Assembly: GCA_947475315.1 (NCBI GenBank)
Contig: CANJMY010000006.1
Coordinates: forward strand, 1 to 64,000
DNA length: 64,000 bases
Source: Pseudomonadota bacterium
Lineage (GTDB): Bacteria; Myxococcota_A; UBA796; GCA-2862545
Direction of reading: 5' to 3'
Made by a program: the position numbers and the translations under genes
Shown here: piece by piece, positions 48,431-57,445 of the stretch
Numbering within the stretch: position 1 is the stretch's first letter
Layout: the number at the start of each line of letters is the position of its first letter
Notes under the pieces: generated by a model
What the model saw: only the letters and a program-made list of their open reading frames with translations
Databases searched by the model: none
What the model was told of the DNA's origin: nothing

Positions 48431-49834
48431 ATGCCTCCGTCCCTTCGACACTCCGTCGCCGCGCTGATCTTTGGCGTGCTCGCCGGCTGCCAGACTGGCG
48501 ACGACGCCACCGGCGACACGGACGCAGACACCGACCTGGCCGTCGCCGTGGCCGGGAGCTGCGCGTACGTGAACACGTTCTCCAAGGCCGACGAGTGCAA
48601 GGAGTACATCGGCGCGGGCTGGACCACCGAGTCCGCCACCGCCGACTGCGCCGCGCCGTTGGTGGGCGCGGACCCCGGCCTGTTCACCGAGGCCGTGGCC
48701 TGCGACGACAGCGCCATCTTGGGCAAGTGCCGCGTGAACGCAGGCAACGACGACGAGTACGCCATCGTCAGCCCGGGCACCAACGCCGACGATTGCTCCG
48801 GCGCGGCGCTCGGCTGCGGCTTCGCCAACGGCGTGTTCGAGCCCTCCGCCCTGTGCGACGGGACGTCCGGCGGCGGCGGTGGCGGCGGCGGCGTGTTCAC
48901 CCCGTTCGAGCAGACCTGCCAGGATCCGCTCCCCGGCGAGCCCGTTGGCGCCAGCGAGGGCGGCCAGGTCTGCACCTGGGGCGCCATCTCCGCCTGCACG
49001 GAGGAGGGCCGCAACTTCAGCGAGTACGCCTCGTGCGACGCCGTGCTCTCGCAGCGCCCGTACTACGGGGCCGACATCCCCTACGACACGCCCGCCAACG
49101 ACCCGCGCCTGTCGGACTCGGCCTACATGGGCGAGATGGACTGGGTGACCGACCAGGTCAAGGCCTGCGCCTGCCTGTGCTGCCACTCGTCGGCGCTCCC
49201 GCCCGACGGCCCCAGCGGCTGGAACATCGACGCCGGCCCGCTGTGGATCGACATGCTCGACAACGACGGCCTGGCCGTGCTCGCAGGCTGGGTGGACTCC
49301 ACCGCGTTCGGCGCGTTCCCGCCCGAGGACAACAACGGCTTCGACCGCTCCACCACCGGCCTGCCCACCAACGACATCCCCCGCATGCTCGCGTTCCTGG
49401 AGTCCGAGCTGGCCCGCCGCGGCCTGGACCGCGCGGACTTCGCCAACACCGACCCGTTCGGCGGCCCGCTCTACGACCAGCTGGTCTACGAGCCGTCGCC
49501 CTGCACCGCCGGTGAGGGCGTGGCGGCCGACGGCACGGTCACCTGGAACGGCGGCGCGGTCCGCTACCTGTACGTTCTGACGGCAGACGCCAGCGCGCCG
49601 GGCGTGCCGCCCAACCTGGACACGCCCGCCGGCACGCTGTGGCGCCTGGACGTGGCGCCCACCGACGACGCGATCGCCAGCCCGCTGACCTACGGCACGG
49701 TGCCGGCCGGCATGACGCAGAAAGTGCCCGAGTCGGGCGCCCCGCCCGCGCTCGTGTCCGGCACGACCTACTACGTGTACGCGCTCAAGGACATCTACCA
49801 GCCGCTGACGCGCTGCCTGTTCGTCGCGCCGTAG
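48431..49834 (+). CDS. Predicted lipoprotein with one CxxCH heme-like motif
   Basis: 467 residues from the ATG at 48431 with TGGAG upstream. Signal ends VLAGC (Cys18), then D-T-D linker residues (TGDTDADTD). Residues 20-140 are Cys-rich; a run of eight Gly (about 148-155) joins two halves. CACLCCH near 245 holds a CLCCH sequence, a possible c-type heme site, followed by a partner-type loop WNIDAGPLWIDML. The C-terminal part ends with a beta domain (VTWNGGAVRYLYVLTAD). Only one potential heme site is present, so a cytochrome role is uncertain. Confidence 0.65.
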   Translation: MPPSLRHSVAALIFGVLAGCQTGDDATGDTDADTDLAVAVAGSCAYVNTFSKADECKEYIGAGWTTESATADCAAPLVGADPGLFTEAVACDDSAILGKCRVNAGNDDEYAIVSPGTNADDCSGAALGCGFANGVFEPSALCDGTSGGGGGGGGVFTPFEQTCQDPLPGEPVGASEGGQVCTWGAISACTEEGRNFSEYASCDAVLSQRPYYGADIPYDTPANDPRLSDSAYMGEMDWVTDQVKACACLCCHSSALPPDGPSGWNIDAGPLWIDMLDNDGLAVLAGWVDSTAFGAFPPEDNNGFDRSTTGLPTNDIPRMLAFLESELARRGLDRADFANTDPFGGPLYDQLVYEPSPCTAGEGVAADGTVTWNGGAVRYLYVLTADASAPGVPPNLDTPAGTLWRLDVAPTDDAIASPLTYGTVPAGMTQKVPESGAPPALVSGTTYYVYALKDIYQPLTRCLFVAP

Positions 49835-49940
49835 AGGTGACCGCGCCGTGCGGCGGGGCCTACGAACGGTACCCGTCGCGCCGCAGCGCGGAGCCGACTC
49901 GGCGCGGTGCCCACGAACGACGCCCGCCGCGACCGGCCGA

Positions 49941-50924
49941 CTAGTTCCCGTCGCGCTCGCCCCACTCAAAGCCGCGCGCGTAGGCGGCGTCGATCCAGCC
50001 GCGGACGTCGTCGCCCGCGCCGATCTCCTGCGCGACCTGCATCGCGCGCTGCATCGCCTCCGGGCCGCCCACGCCGAGCGAGTGCATGTCGAGGCGGTCG
50101 AGCCCCGCGCGCCGCGCCGCCAACCTCTGGAGCGCGGGCATGAGCTGCCGGTTCCCACCGAACGCGCCGCAGCCCCAGAAGCCCGAGTGCATCACCACCC
50201 GCACGCCCTCGCCGTGCAGGTGCTGGCTCACCACCCGCGCCGCGGAGAACGTGGTGACCGCCGTGGCAAGGACGCGGCGGATCTCGTCGCGCGAGTAGCG
50301 GCCGTGCCCGCCCTGGGGTGCGGCCATGGCGGCGAGGTTCGACACGGTGGGCGGCTGGAGCACGCTCGTCGCCTCACGCACCACCTCCCACGGCGCCGCG
50401 GCGAAGCGGTGGCCGTAGAGGCCTTGTGGCGCGCCGGGGCGCGGGGCGGTGTCGATGCTCAGGCGACGCTCGGCGCCTGCGACCAGGATGGGCGTCGCGC
50501 GGCCCTCCGCCTCGGTGAGCGCGGGGAAGTGCTCGTCGAGCATCCAGTCGCGCACCGACGCCAGGATCGGGTGCTCAGCGATCTGCATCTCGTCCTGCGC
50601 GAAGAGCGCGCCCGCGTGGAACCCGAACACGTCCGCGTCGGCGAAGTTGACGTGCCAGTGCACCTCGCCGGTACCGGGCGCCTCGTAGACGAAGCCCTCC
50701 GCGCGCACGCGCACCTCGGTCTCCACTGGCGTGGTCGGGACCACCGGGTCCAGGCCCTCCGCCCAGCGCGACACGTGGAGCGAGCCGCTGCCCGCGCTGC
50801 CGTCCGGGTTGGCCAGCTGGCGCAGCAGGCGCTTGGTCGGGTGGCGCGCAGGCGCGGGGAAGCCGACGAACACGGCGTCGGCGAGGAGCGTGCGCTCGGC
50901 GAGCAGGCGGTCGGATCGGATCAC
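49941..50924 (-). CDS. PARG-like macrodomain protein (predicted poly(ADP-ribose) hydrolase)
   Basis: 327 residues, no signal peptide. Residues 89-120 (HWHVNFADADVFGFHAGALF as landmark) align with the PARG active-site loop, whose consensus ends VQEEI; here it is AQDEM with Asp111-Glu112, so the catalytic second Glu is kept. MHSGFWGCGAFGGNRQL (235-251) is a close match to the ATGNWGCGAFGGD segment of PARG. The usual GGG before the loop is missing. The family removes poly(ADP-ribose). No ADP-ribosyltransferase is in the window. Its neighbour is an M20 peptidase on the same strand. Confidence 0.5.
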   Translation of the reverse strand: MIRSDRLLAERTLLADAVFVGFPAPARHPTKRLLRQLANPDGSAGSGSLHVSRWAEGLDPVVPTTPVETEVRVRAEGFVYEAPGTGEVHWHVNFADADVFGFHAGALFAQDEMQIAEHPILASVRDWMLDEHFPALTEAEGRATPILVAGAERRLSIDTAPRPGAPQGLYGHRFAAAPWEVVREATSVLQPPTVSNLAAMAAPQGGHGRYSRDEIRRVLATAVTTFSAARVVSQHLHGEGVRVVMHSGFWGCGAFGGNRQLMPALQRLAARRAGLDRLDMHSLGVGGPEAMQRAMQVAQEIGAGDDVRGWIDAAYARGFEWGERDGN

Positions 50925-50953
50925 GGGAGTCCCCCTGACCCGACCCTATCCCG

Positions 50954-52360
50954 TCACTTCACCTTCACCGCGTCGGCCAGCTCGGCGTACAGCCACACGT
51001 TGGTGACCAGCATCTTCTCGAACACACCCAGGTGCAGGCTCTCGTTCGGGCCGTGCGCCGTGGACAGCGGGTCGAGGACGCCGTTGAGGATCAGCGGCAG
51101 GTCGCCGAAGCGACGGCCGAACATGGCGACGAACGGGATGGTCCCGCCGATGCCGATCTGCACCAGCTTGCGGCCCCAGGCGCGCTCGTAGGCGCGGTCC
51201 GCGGCCTCAAAGGCCGGGCCCTGCGGGCGGTACAGCCAGCTCTGACCCCAGCCCGGCTTGGCCTCCAGGGTGACGCGCACGCCCTGCGGCGGATCGACCA
51301 GCAGCGTCTCGCGCAGCGCGGCCAGCATCTCGTCGCCGGTCTGGCCGGGCGCCAGGCGCACCGACAGCGTGGCCGAGCAGCGCCGGCGGATCGCGTTCTT
51401 CTTCTTCTCGACCGGCGGGATGCTCGTGGCGAGCACGGTCACGGCGGGCTGCCACCACACCCACTCCGCGGCCGACCGGTCGCGCTCGGGGAGCGGCGAC
51501 ACGTCGTCGAGCAGGTGCGCGCCTTCACGCACGGTGTCGGGGCCCAGCGGCACCAGACGACCGGCCTGCTTGCGGGCCTCGTCCACCGGCACGCGCGCCA
51601 CCTTCATGCGGCCGTCGCCGTCGATCAGGCGATTCACGAGCTGGAAGATCGCCAGCGTCGGGTCCGGCGCCATGCCGCCCCAGATGCCGGAGTGCACGTC
51701 GGCCTGGAGCGCGTCGCAGGTCAGCTCGACCTCCAGCAGGCCACGCAGCGACACGGTCAGGCCGGGCACGTCGACCGCCGGGTTCTCGCAGTCGGTCAGC
51801 ACCATCACGTCCGCCTCGAACGCGTCCGGGTAGGCGTCGATGAAGCGCTCCAGGTACGGGCTGCCGATCTCCTCCTCGCCCTCGATCAGCAGGCGCACGT
51901 TGCACGGCAGGCTGCCGGTCACGTCGAACCACGCCTTCATCGCCGCCAGGTGCGACAGCCAGCCACCCATGTCGTCGGACACGCCGCGCGCGTAGACGCG
52001 GTCGCCCTTCTGCACCATCTCGTGCGGGCGGGTGGCCCACTCCGGCTCGCCCACCGGCTGCAGGTCCAGGTGGCCGTAGATCAGCACCGTGGGCTTGCCG
52101 GGGCCGGCACCCATCCACTCGGCGGCCACCGCGGGCATCGCCACGTCGCCTTCGACCGTGACGTCGAGCACGCGCGCGCGCGCCATGCCGAGCGCGGTGA
52201 GGTCGTCCCGGATCTTCTCGGCCAGGCGGCGCACGTCCGCGTGGTTCGCCGGCTGACAGGAGATGGCGGGGATGGTGAGGTAGCCGCGCAGCTGGTCGAG
52301 GGCGGCGGGGAGCTGGGCGCGGACGCGCTCGGCGACGGTGGTGACGACGGTGGTGTCCAT
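50954..52360 (-). CDS. M20 family metallopeptidase (dipeptidase-like)
   Basis: 468 residues from the ATG at 52360, preceded by GGAG. Active-site blocks are LIYGHLDLQPVG (metal His and Asp), GVSDDMGGWLSHL (bridging Asp), LIEGEEEIGSP (catalytic Glu-Glu) and the dimerisation region with DVHSGIWGG. The enzyme binds two zinc ions and cleaves dipeptides or N-acyl amino acids. The order and the DDMGG and EEEIGSP forms match peptidase M20 dipeptidases. It lies 29 bases upstream of the PARG-like gene. Confidence 0.9.
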   Translation of the reverse strand: MDTTVVTTVAERVRAQLPAALDQLRGYLTIPAISCQPANHADVRRLAEKIRDDLTALGMARARVLDVTVEGDVAMPAVAAEWMGAGPGKPTVLIYGHLDLQPVGEPEWATRPHEMVQKGDRVYARGVSDDMGGWLSHLAAMKAWFDVTGSLPCNVRLLIEGEEEIGSPYLERFIDAYPDAFEADVMVLTDCENPAVDVPGLTVSLRGLLEVELTCDALQADVHSGIWGGMAPDPTLAIFQLVNRLIDGDGRMKVARVPVDEARKQAGRLVPLGPDTVREGAHLLDDVSPLPERDRSAAEWVWWQPAVTVLATSIPPVEKKKNAIRRRCSATLSVRLAPGQTGDEMLAALRETLLVDPPQGVRVTLEAKPGWGQSWLYRPQGPAFEAADRAYERAWGRKLVQIGIGGTIPFVAMFGRRFGDLPLILNGVLDPLSTAHGPNESLHLGVFEKMLVTNVWLYAELADAVKVK

Positions 52361-52441
52361 GGGGTCTCCAGGCGCCCCGCGTAGCCCGGCGCCGACGAAC
52401 GCGGCACAAGGGACGCAACCCCTCGCGTCACCGGAGGTCCC

Positions 52442-54091
52442 GTGCGCCTCATCCCCCTGCTCCTGCTGCTCGCCGCGTGCTCCAACGGGTCGTCGGACGA
52501 CAAGACCGACACCGACGACACGGTGGTCGCGGACACCGACGCGGCCGACACCGACGCGGCCGACACCGACATCACGCCGGACCAGCCCACCTGCCCGGAG
52601 GGCGCCGAGCACGCGGTCCTGACCACCAAGGGCTGCGTCCTGGGCACGGCCACCGACGAGGGCGAGGCCTTCCTGGGCATCCCTTACGCCAAGCCGCCGG
52701 TGGGCGACCGCCGCTGGAAGCGCCCCGAGTCCATCTCGCCCTGGTCCGAGCCGCTGACCGCCAACGACCCCGGCCCCGTCTGCCCGCAGACCAACGGCAC
52801 CCCCACCGGCACCCTCGACCCGCTCGACGGCGACGAGGACTGCCTGCGGCTCAACGTGCTGCGACCCGCGGGCGCGTCCGGCCTGCCCATCCTGTTCTTC
52901 ATCCACGGCGGCGGGAACGTGGACGGCGCGGGCAGCGAGGACCTGTACCTGGACAACCCCGGCCTCGCGAAGAACGCCATCCTCGTCACGCACAACTACC
53001 GCCTGGGCCCGCTGGGCTTCTTGGCGCACCCCAAGCTGTCGCTCGAAGACCCGGAAGGGGTGAGCGGCAACCAGGGCCTGCGCGACTCGATCCTGGCGCT
53101 GAAGTTCATCCGGGACAACGCCGCGGCGTTCGGCGGCGACCCCGACAAGATCCTGCTGTTCGGCGAATCCGCGGGCAGCATCGACGCGTGCGCGCTGTGG
53201 CTCTCGCCTGAGACGCAGGGCTGGTTCGCAGGCGTGATCGGCGAGTCCGGGCCCTGCACCAGCCTGCGCACGCCGCTCAAGGGCGCGCTGAACTCCGGCG
53301 AGTCGTTCGGCCAGCGCTTCGCCACCGAGGCCAGCTGCGACACCGAGACCGACGTGCTCGCCTGCCTGCGCACGCGCACCGTCCACGACATCCTCCGCTA
53401 CCTGCCCGGCCGTCAGGGCCCGGTCGGCGACGGCGAGGACTACGGCCCCGTCATCGACGGCAAGGTGCTGCCCAAGAGCGCCAAGAAGGCGGCGGCCGAC
53501 GGCGACGTACCGAACGTGCCCATGATGCTGACGGTGAACGCGGACGAGGCCACGCTGTTCATCCCCGCGGACTCGATCGCGGACGACGGCGCGTACAAGG
53601 CGGCGCTGCTGCCCTACGCGATCCTCTACGGCCTCCCCAGGCCGCTGACCGACGGCGTGCGGACGCTGCACGACGCGTGGGACCCGGTCGACTACGGCGG
53701 CGACGCCAACGCCGCGTTCCGCGCCTTCAACACCGACGCGCTGTTCGTCTGCCCGACGCGGCAGTGGCTCAACCTCATCGCGCCGCACGCGCCCGCGTAC
53801 GGCATGTACTTTGCGCGGCCGCTGCTGGGATCTGAGCCGCTGGGCGCCATCCACGGGGCCGAGCTGCCCTACGTGTTCGGCACGATCACGCCGTTCGCCG
53901 CCGCCGAGGACCTGACGCTGTCGACCACGCTGCAGGCCGCGTGGACCAGCATGGCCTCCGGCACGCCGAGCATCGCAGGCGTGGCAACCTGGCCGACGAT
54001 CGACGCGGGCTGGGTGCAGGTCGGCGCCGACGCCAGCGTGAGCACAATCGACGATCTGGAAGCGGAGAAGTGCGCGATCTTGGGGATGTGA
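52442..54091 (+). CDS. Carboxylesterase type B, predicted lipoprotein
   Basis: 549 residues from a GTG with GGAGGT upstream. Signal MRLIPLLLLLAAC (Cys13), then a D-T-D linker (KTDTDDTVVADTDAADTD). The alpha/beta hydrolase has FLGIPYAKPPVGDRRW, FFIHGGG (oxyanion hole) and FGESAGS with nucleophile Ser243. The acid and His of the triad are expected in NADEATLF and IHGAELPYVFG near 460. It hydrolyses esters outside the cytoplasm while bound to a membrane. Confidence 0.9.
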   Translation: MRLIPLLLLLAACSNGSSDDKTDTDDTVVADTDAADTDAADTDITPDQPTCPEGAEHAVLTTKGCVLGTATDEGEAFLGIPYAKPPVGDRRWKRPESISPWSEPLTANDPGPVCPQTNGTPTGTLDPLDGDEDCLRLNVLRPAGASGLPILFFIHGGGNVDGAGSEDLYLDNPGLAKNAILVTHNYRLGPLGFLAHPKLSLEDPEGVSGNQGLRDSILALKFIRDNAAAFGGDPDKILLFGESAGSIDACALWLSPETQGWFAGVIGESGPCTSLRTPLKGALNSGESFGQRFATEASCDTETDVLACLRTRTVHDILRYLPGRQGPVGDGEDYGPVIDGKVLPKSAKKAAADGDVPNVPMMLTVNADEATLFIPADSIADDGAYKAALLPYAILYGLPRPLTDGVRTLHDAWDPVDYGGDANAAFRAFNTDALFVCPTRQWLNLIAPHAPAYGMYFARPLLGSEPLGAIHGAELPYVFGTITPFAAAEDLTLSTTLQAAWTSMASGTPSIAGVATWPTIDAGWVQVGADASVSTIDDLEAEKCAILGM

Positions 54092-54104
54092 GCGCGCCTC
54101 GCCG

Positions 54105-55553
54105 CTACTCCGGCGGACCGTCGTCCAGGCCGATCGTCCACGCGTCACCCACCGGCAGCTTGGACAGGCGCGCGTACCAGTCGGACGTGGGCAACGTCTC
54201 GAACGGCTTGAGGCCGCGCGTGCCGCGGACCTCCAGGTACTCGCGGCGCGGGCCGATGCACTGATCGCGGGCGGCGCAGCCGCGGCACACCTCGGGATCG
54301 TCCGCGCGCGAGCGGCGGTGGTCGGCGTCCATGGTGTCCTTGGGGCGCCACGGCACCAGGTCGGCGATGTCGCGCACCACGCAGCTGGGGAAGCCGCAGG
54401 TGCCGGCGATCTCCAAGAGCACACCCACCTCGTCGAGGGTGCGCGCGGCCTCCGTGAGCATGGGGCGCGCGGCCTCCAGGTCCACAAGCCGACGCTTGTA
54501 CTCGTCGAAGTTGTAGTACTTGCCGGGCTGGCTGTAGTTCACCATGCGCACCGGGTTGTCCGGGTGCTTCTCGACGAACTGCTCGCGCACAAAGCGCGCG
54601 TGCTCCGGCAGGTGGTGCACGTTCGCCGTGTCGACGCAGCAGTTGAGGATGACGAACAGGCCCGCGTCGAGCGCCGCGTGGATTCCCTCGACCGTACGGC
54701 GGTGCGTGCCCGGGCTGCGCGTGATCGAATCCGACAGCGCCTCGTCGACCGCGTGCAACGAGATCAGCACCGACTTGAGGCCGGCCTCCTTGAGCGACGC
54801 GGTGAAGGTGGGCACGCGCAGCTTGATCGCGTTGGTGTTCATGTGGACGGACAGGCCGTGCACGTTGGTGGCGCGCCGGATCAGGTCCGGCAGGTGACGC
54901 CACAGCGTGGGCTCGCCGCCGCACACGTTCAGCCGCTGCGCGCCGGCCGCCGCGATCTCGTCGAGCCACTGAAAGACCAGCTCGTCGGGCGGGTTGGGCC
55001 AGTCCCGGCCCTCAGGACAGAAGTGGCAGTCCTGGTTGCAGGTGAAGCCGGTCCGCAAGAGCCCGGCGAACCCGCTGTGCGCGCGCTCCAGGTGGCGGAA
55101 CATGCGGTCGTCCATGGACGCCAGCGTGGCCCAGGTCTTGTGCACCTTGGCGAGCGCCTTGGCCTTGAGCTCCAGCTCGGCGGCGTCCGTGCCCTGGATC
55201 AGGCCCACCAGGTGGCGCAGGATGGGCTTGAGGTTCCGGTCCTGGTCCGGCGGGACCACGCCCTCCAGGCGCGCCACGGTGAAGGTCAGCGGCCCAGCCG
55301 TCCAGCCAGGCACGTCGCCGGACGTGTGCAGGCGCAGCGACAGCAGCGACCCGCCCGGGCCGCGCACGTCCACGTGGGAGGGCGCCTTGGTGCCCGCCGT
55401 GTAGCGACGGCTGGGCGTGATCACCCAGCGCTCATCTACGCCCAGCCAGGGCCGCAGCGCGTCGACGAACGCCGCCGCCGCCTCGGCCAGCTTGGGGGCC
55501 AGGTACGGGGTCAGCGGATCAAGGTCGCGAGAGTCAGCACCAGCGTCCGACAC
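54105..55553 (-). CDS. Radical SAM protein with C-terminal Cys cluster
   Basis: 482 residues from the GTG at 55553 with AGGAG 8 bases upstream; the in-frame ATG-like start further up covers a different region and has no ribosome site. A unique N-terminal domain (1-160) is mixed helices and strands with no known match. The radical SAM motif CNQDCHFC gives Cys172, Cys176 and Cys179 for the iron-sulfur cluster, followed by NVCGGEPTL. The C-terminus has CGFPSCVV and CRGCAARDQC, a SPASM/twitch-type arrangement for extra clusters. Likely modifies a peptide or cofactor. No obvious precursor peptide is next to it. Confidence 0.85.
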   Translation of the reverse strand: MSDAGADSRDLDPLTPYLAPKLAEAAAAFVDALRPWLGVDERWVITPSRRYTAGTKAPSHVDVRGPGGSLLSLRLHTSGDVPGWTAGPLTFTVARLEGVVPPDQDRNLKPILRHLVGLIQGTDAAELELKAKALAKVHKTWATLASMDDRMFRHLERAHSGFAGLLRTGFTCNQDCHFCPEGRDWPNPPDELVFQWLDEIAAAGAQRLNVCGGEPTLWRHLPDLIRRATNVHGLSVHMNTNAIKLRVPTFTASLKEAGLKSVLISLHAVDEALSDSITRSPGTHRRTVEGIHAALDAGLFVILNCCVDTANVHHLPEHARFVREQFVEKHPDNPVRMVNYSQPGKYYNFDEYKRRLVDLEAARPMLTEAARTLDEVGVLLEIAGTCGFPSCVVRDIADLVPWRPKDTMDADHRRSRADDPEVCRGCAARDQCIGPRREYLEVRGTRGLKPFETLPTSDWYARLSKLPVGDAWTIGLDDGPPE

Positions 55554-55629
55554 GAGGCGGCTCCTGGCGGGCGATCCCGCAAGTCCTGGATTGTAGCTCC
55601 CCGCGGGGCCAGGGAGCAACCGGCGCCGA

Positions 55630-56694
55630 CTAGGGGTGACCGATGATCTTCAGGCACAGCCCGTGCGCGATGCCGATCGCCACGCTGGCCGCGACCTCCG
55701 GCTGATCGCTCATCATGCGGGTCAGCGCCTCGTGCGAGATCTTGAGGACCACCACGTCGGCGGTCGCCGCGACCACGTCGGCGGTGCGCTCGGTCTCCAG
55801 CAGGAAGCCGATCTCGCCGAACACCTCGCCCGGGCCCAGCACGGCCACGCGCTTGCCGTCCCGGCGCGCCTCGACCACGCCGCGGATGATCAGGAACATC
55901 TCCCGGCCGCGGTCGCCCTGCTTGACGATGGTGTCGCCGTTCGCGGGCTTCACGTACTGGCCATCCGCCAGCAGCCGCGCCTTGGTGGCCGCGGAGAGGC
56001 CGGCCAGGAACGACACCTGCAGCTTGGCCGTGCCCTCGGACGCGCGCGTGAGCTCCTTCCAACGGCTGGAGTCCGGCGTGGGACCCGACGGGGCCACCGC
56101 GTCCTCGTCCGGGATGGTGACGCGCAGCTGACGGGCGAGCGGCAGGAAGGGCGACTTGATCGCGGCGAGGCCGTCCACGTCGAGCAGGTCGAGGGACACC
56201 GGGAGGCGCGTGCCCTGGTCGCGGTCCGACGACGGCAGGCCGCTCGGCTTGAACCCGACGGCCCGGTACGACGAGATCTCGCGCGGGACGCAGGTGGTGA
56301 ACACCCAACGGGCGCGACGGTAGGCGGCGTAGCGCACGGCGCCGTGCTTGAGGTCCATCTCCAAGCCCGCGGAGTGCCAGTCCGGGTGGATGACCGCCTC
56401 GTCGAGCACCACCGTGTTGCGCGGGTCGGCCGACGCGCTGGGCACGTCGCCCACGCCGAGCATCTTGCAGCGGTCGGCGGGGAGCGGGTGCTCGCCGCCC
56501 CAGTGCACGTCGATCATGCCCACGACGTGCGAGTCCGACCACGCGCACAGCGTGGCGCCGTCGCTCTTGGGGTCCGCGGCGTTGTCCGGGTCGTGCCCCG
56601 ACCGCGAGTAATTCAGGGTCCGAACCTCGCGCCGAAAGCGCGCGATCTCCGCCCGGTCTCTCAGGTCCGCGGCGAACCGCAACTGAACGCTCAT
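55630..56694 (-). CDS. Acyltransferase-fold and cyclic nucleotide-binding domain protein
   Basis: 354 residues from the ATG at 56694, preceded by GGGGG. Residues 1-215 resemble an N-acyltransferase (GNAT-like) fold: strands, a TVVLDEAVIHPDWHSAGLEMDL segment, VFTTCVPREISSYRAVGFKP. Residues 225-345 are a cyclic nucleotide-binding domain with VKQGDRGREMFLIIRGVVEA and GEVFGEIGFLLETERTADV, including the phosphate-binding GEIGFL. This domain order, enzyme first and sensor last, differs from the usual cAMP-controlled acetyltransferases, where the sensor comes first. Regulation by cAMP or cGMP is inference. Confidence 0.7.
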   Translation of the reverse strand: MSVQLRFAADLRDRAEIARFRREVRTLNYSRSGHDPDNAADPKSDGATLCAWSDSHVVGMIDVHWGGEHPLPADRCKMLGVGDVPSASADPRNTVVLDEAVIHPDWHSAGLEMDLKHGAVRYAAYRRARWVFTTCVPREISSYRAVGFKPSGLPSSDRDQGTRLPVSLDLLDVDGLAAIKSPFLPLARQLRVTIPDEDAVAPSGPTPDSSRWKELTRASEGTAKLQVSFLAGLSAATKARLLADGQYVKPANGDTIVKQGDRGREMFLIIRGVVEARRDGKRVAVLGPGEVFGEIGFLLETERTADVVAATADVVVLKISHEALTRMMSDQPEVAASVAIGIAHGLCLKIIGHP

Positions 56695-56773
56695 GACATC
56701 CCCCTTCTTGGCGCCCGTCGTGTTGTCGACGGGACTCTTCAACGCGAGTGGTCGAGGTGCAACGCGCAGATTT

Positions 56774-57436
56774 CTAGACCGATCCCAGGTACACGACGTG
56801 GGTCCTTCCGACGCGCCCCGGCCTGTGGACCGACACGTCGAAACCCGCCTTCTCAAGCCGACTTGGGAACTGGGGGTCGGGCTCTTCCGACCACACCCCA
56901 AACACCCCGCCACGATTCAACGCAGCCTTGGCCCGCCCGAGCGCGTTCGGACCGAAGAACGGATCCTCCTTGCGCTGGGTGGCGGCGTGGGGGCCCTCGT
57001 AGAGGTCGAGCAGGATGGCGTCGAACGAGCGCGGCGGCGCCGACGCGATCACCTTGGCGACGTCCCCCACGATCACCCGCACGCGCGGGTCGGCGATGGC
57101 GTCTCCGGTCAGCGGCCCAAGCGGTCCGCGGCACCAGGCCACCACCGTCGGCGTCAGCTCAGCCACCGTCACCACCGCCTTGCGCGGCAGCGCGTCGAGC
57201 GCCGCGCGCAGCGTCATCGCCATGCCCAGGCCCGCGATCAGCACGTGCGGCGACGGGCGATCGGCGACGCGCGCGCAGCCCAGCGTCGCCAGCGCCTCCT
57301 CCGACCGCTGCGAGGCACTGTTCATCAGCACCCGGCCGTCGATGGTCAGCACGAAGTCCTTGTCGCCACGACGGCGCAGCTCCAGCTTCCCTTCGGGGGT
57401 GGTCTCGGTCGCCAGCAGGGTCCAGGGCTGTGTCAT
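56774..57436 (-). CDS. Spermidine synthase-like SAM-binding protein
   Basis: 220 residues. The Rossmann-fold motifs are LIAGLGMAMTLRAAL (glycine loop at about 65-79), VAELTPTVVAW and VIVGDVAKVIASAPPRSFDAILLDLYEGP (nucleotide acid residues). The family contains spermidine synthases, which move aminopropyl from decarboxylated SAM to putrescine, but the usual DSSDP-type substrate motif is replaced by DLYEGP, so the function may differ. It sits 9 bases upstream of a large membrane protein on the same strand. Confidence 0.75.
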   Translation of the reverse strand: MTQPWTLLATETTPEGKLELRRRGDKDFVLTIDGRVLMNSASQRSEEALATLGCARVADRPSPHVLIAGLGMAMTLRAALDALPRKAVVTVAELTPTVVAWCRGPLGPLTGDAIADPRVRVIVGDVAKVIASAPPRSFDAILLDLYEGPHAATQRKEDPFFGPNALGRAKAALNRGGVFGVWSEEPDPQFPSRLEKAGFDVSVHRPGRVGRTHVVYLGSV

Positions 57437-57445
57437 GCGCGCCCG

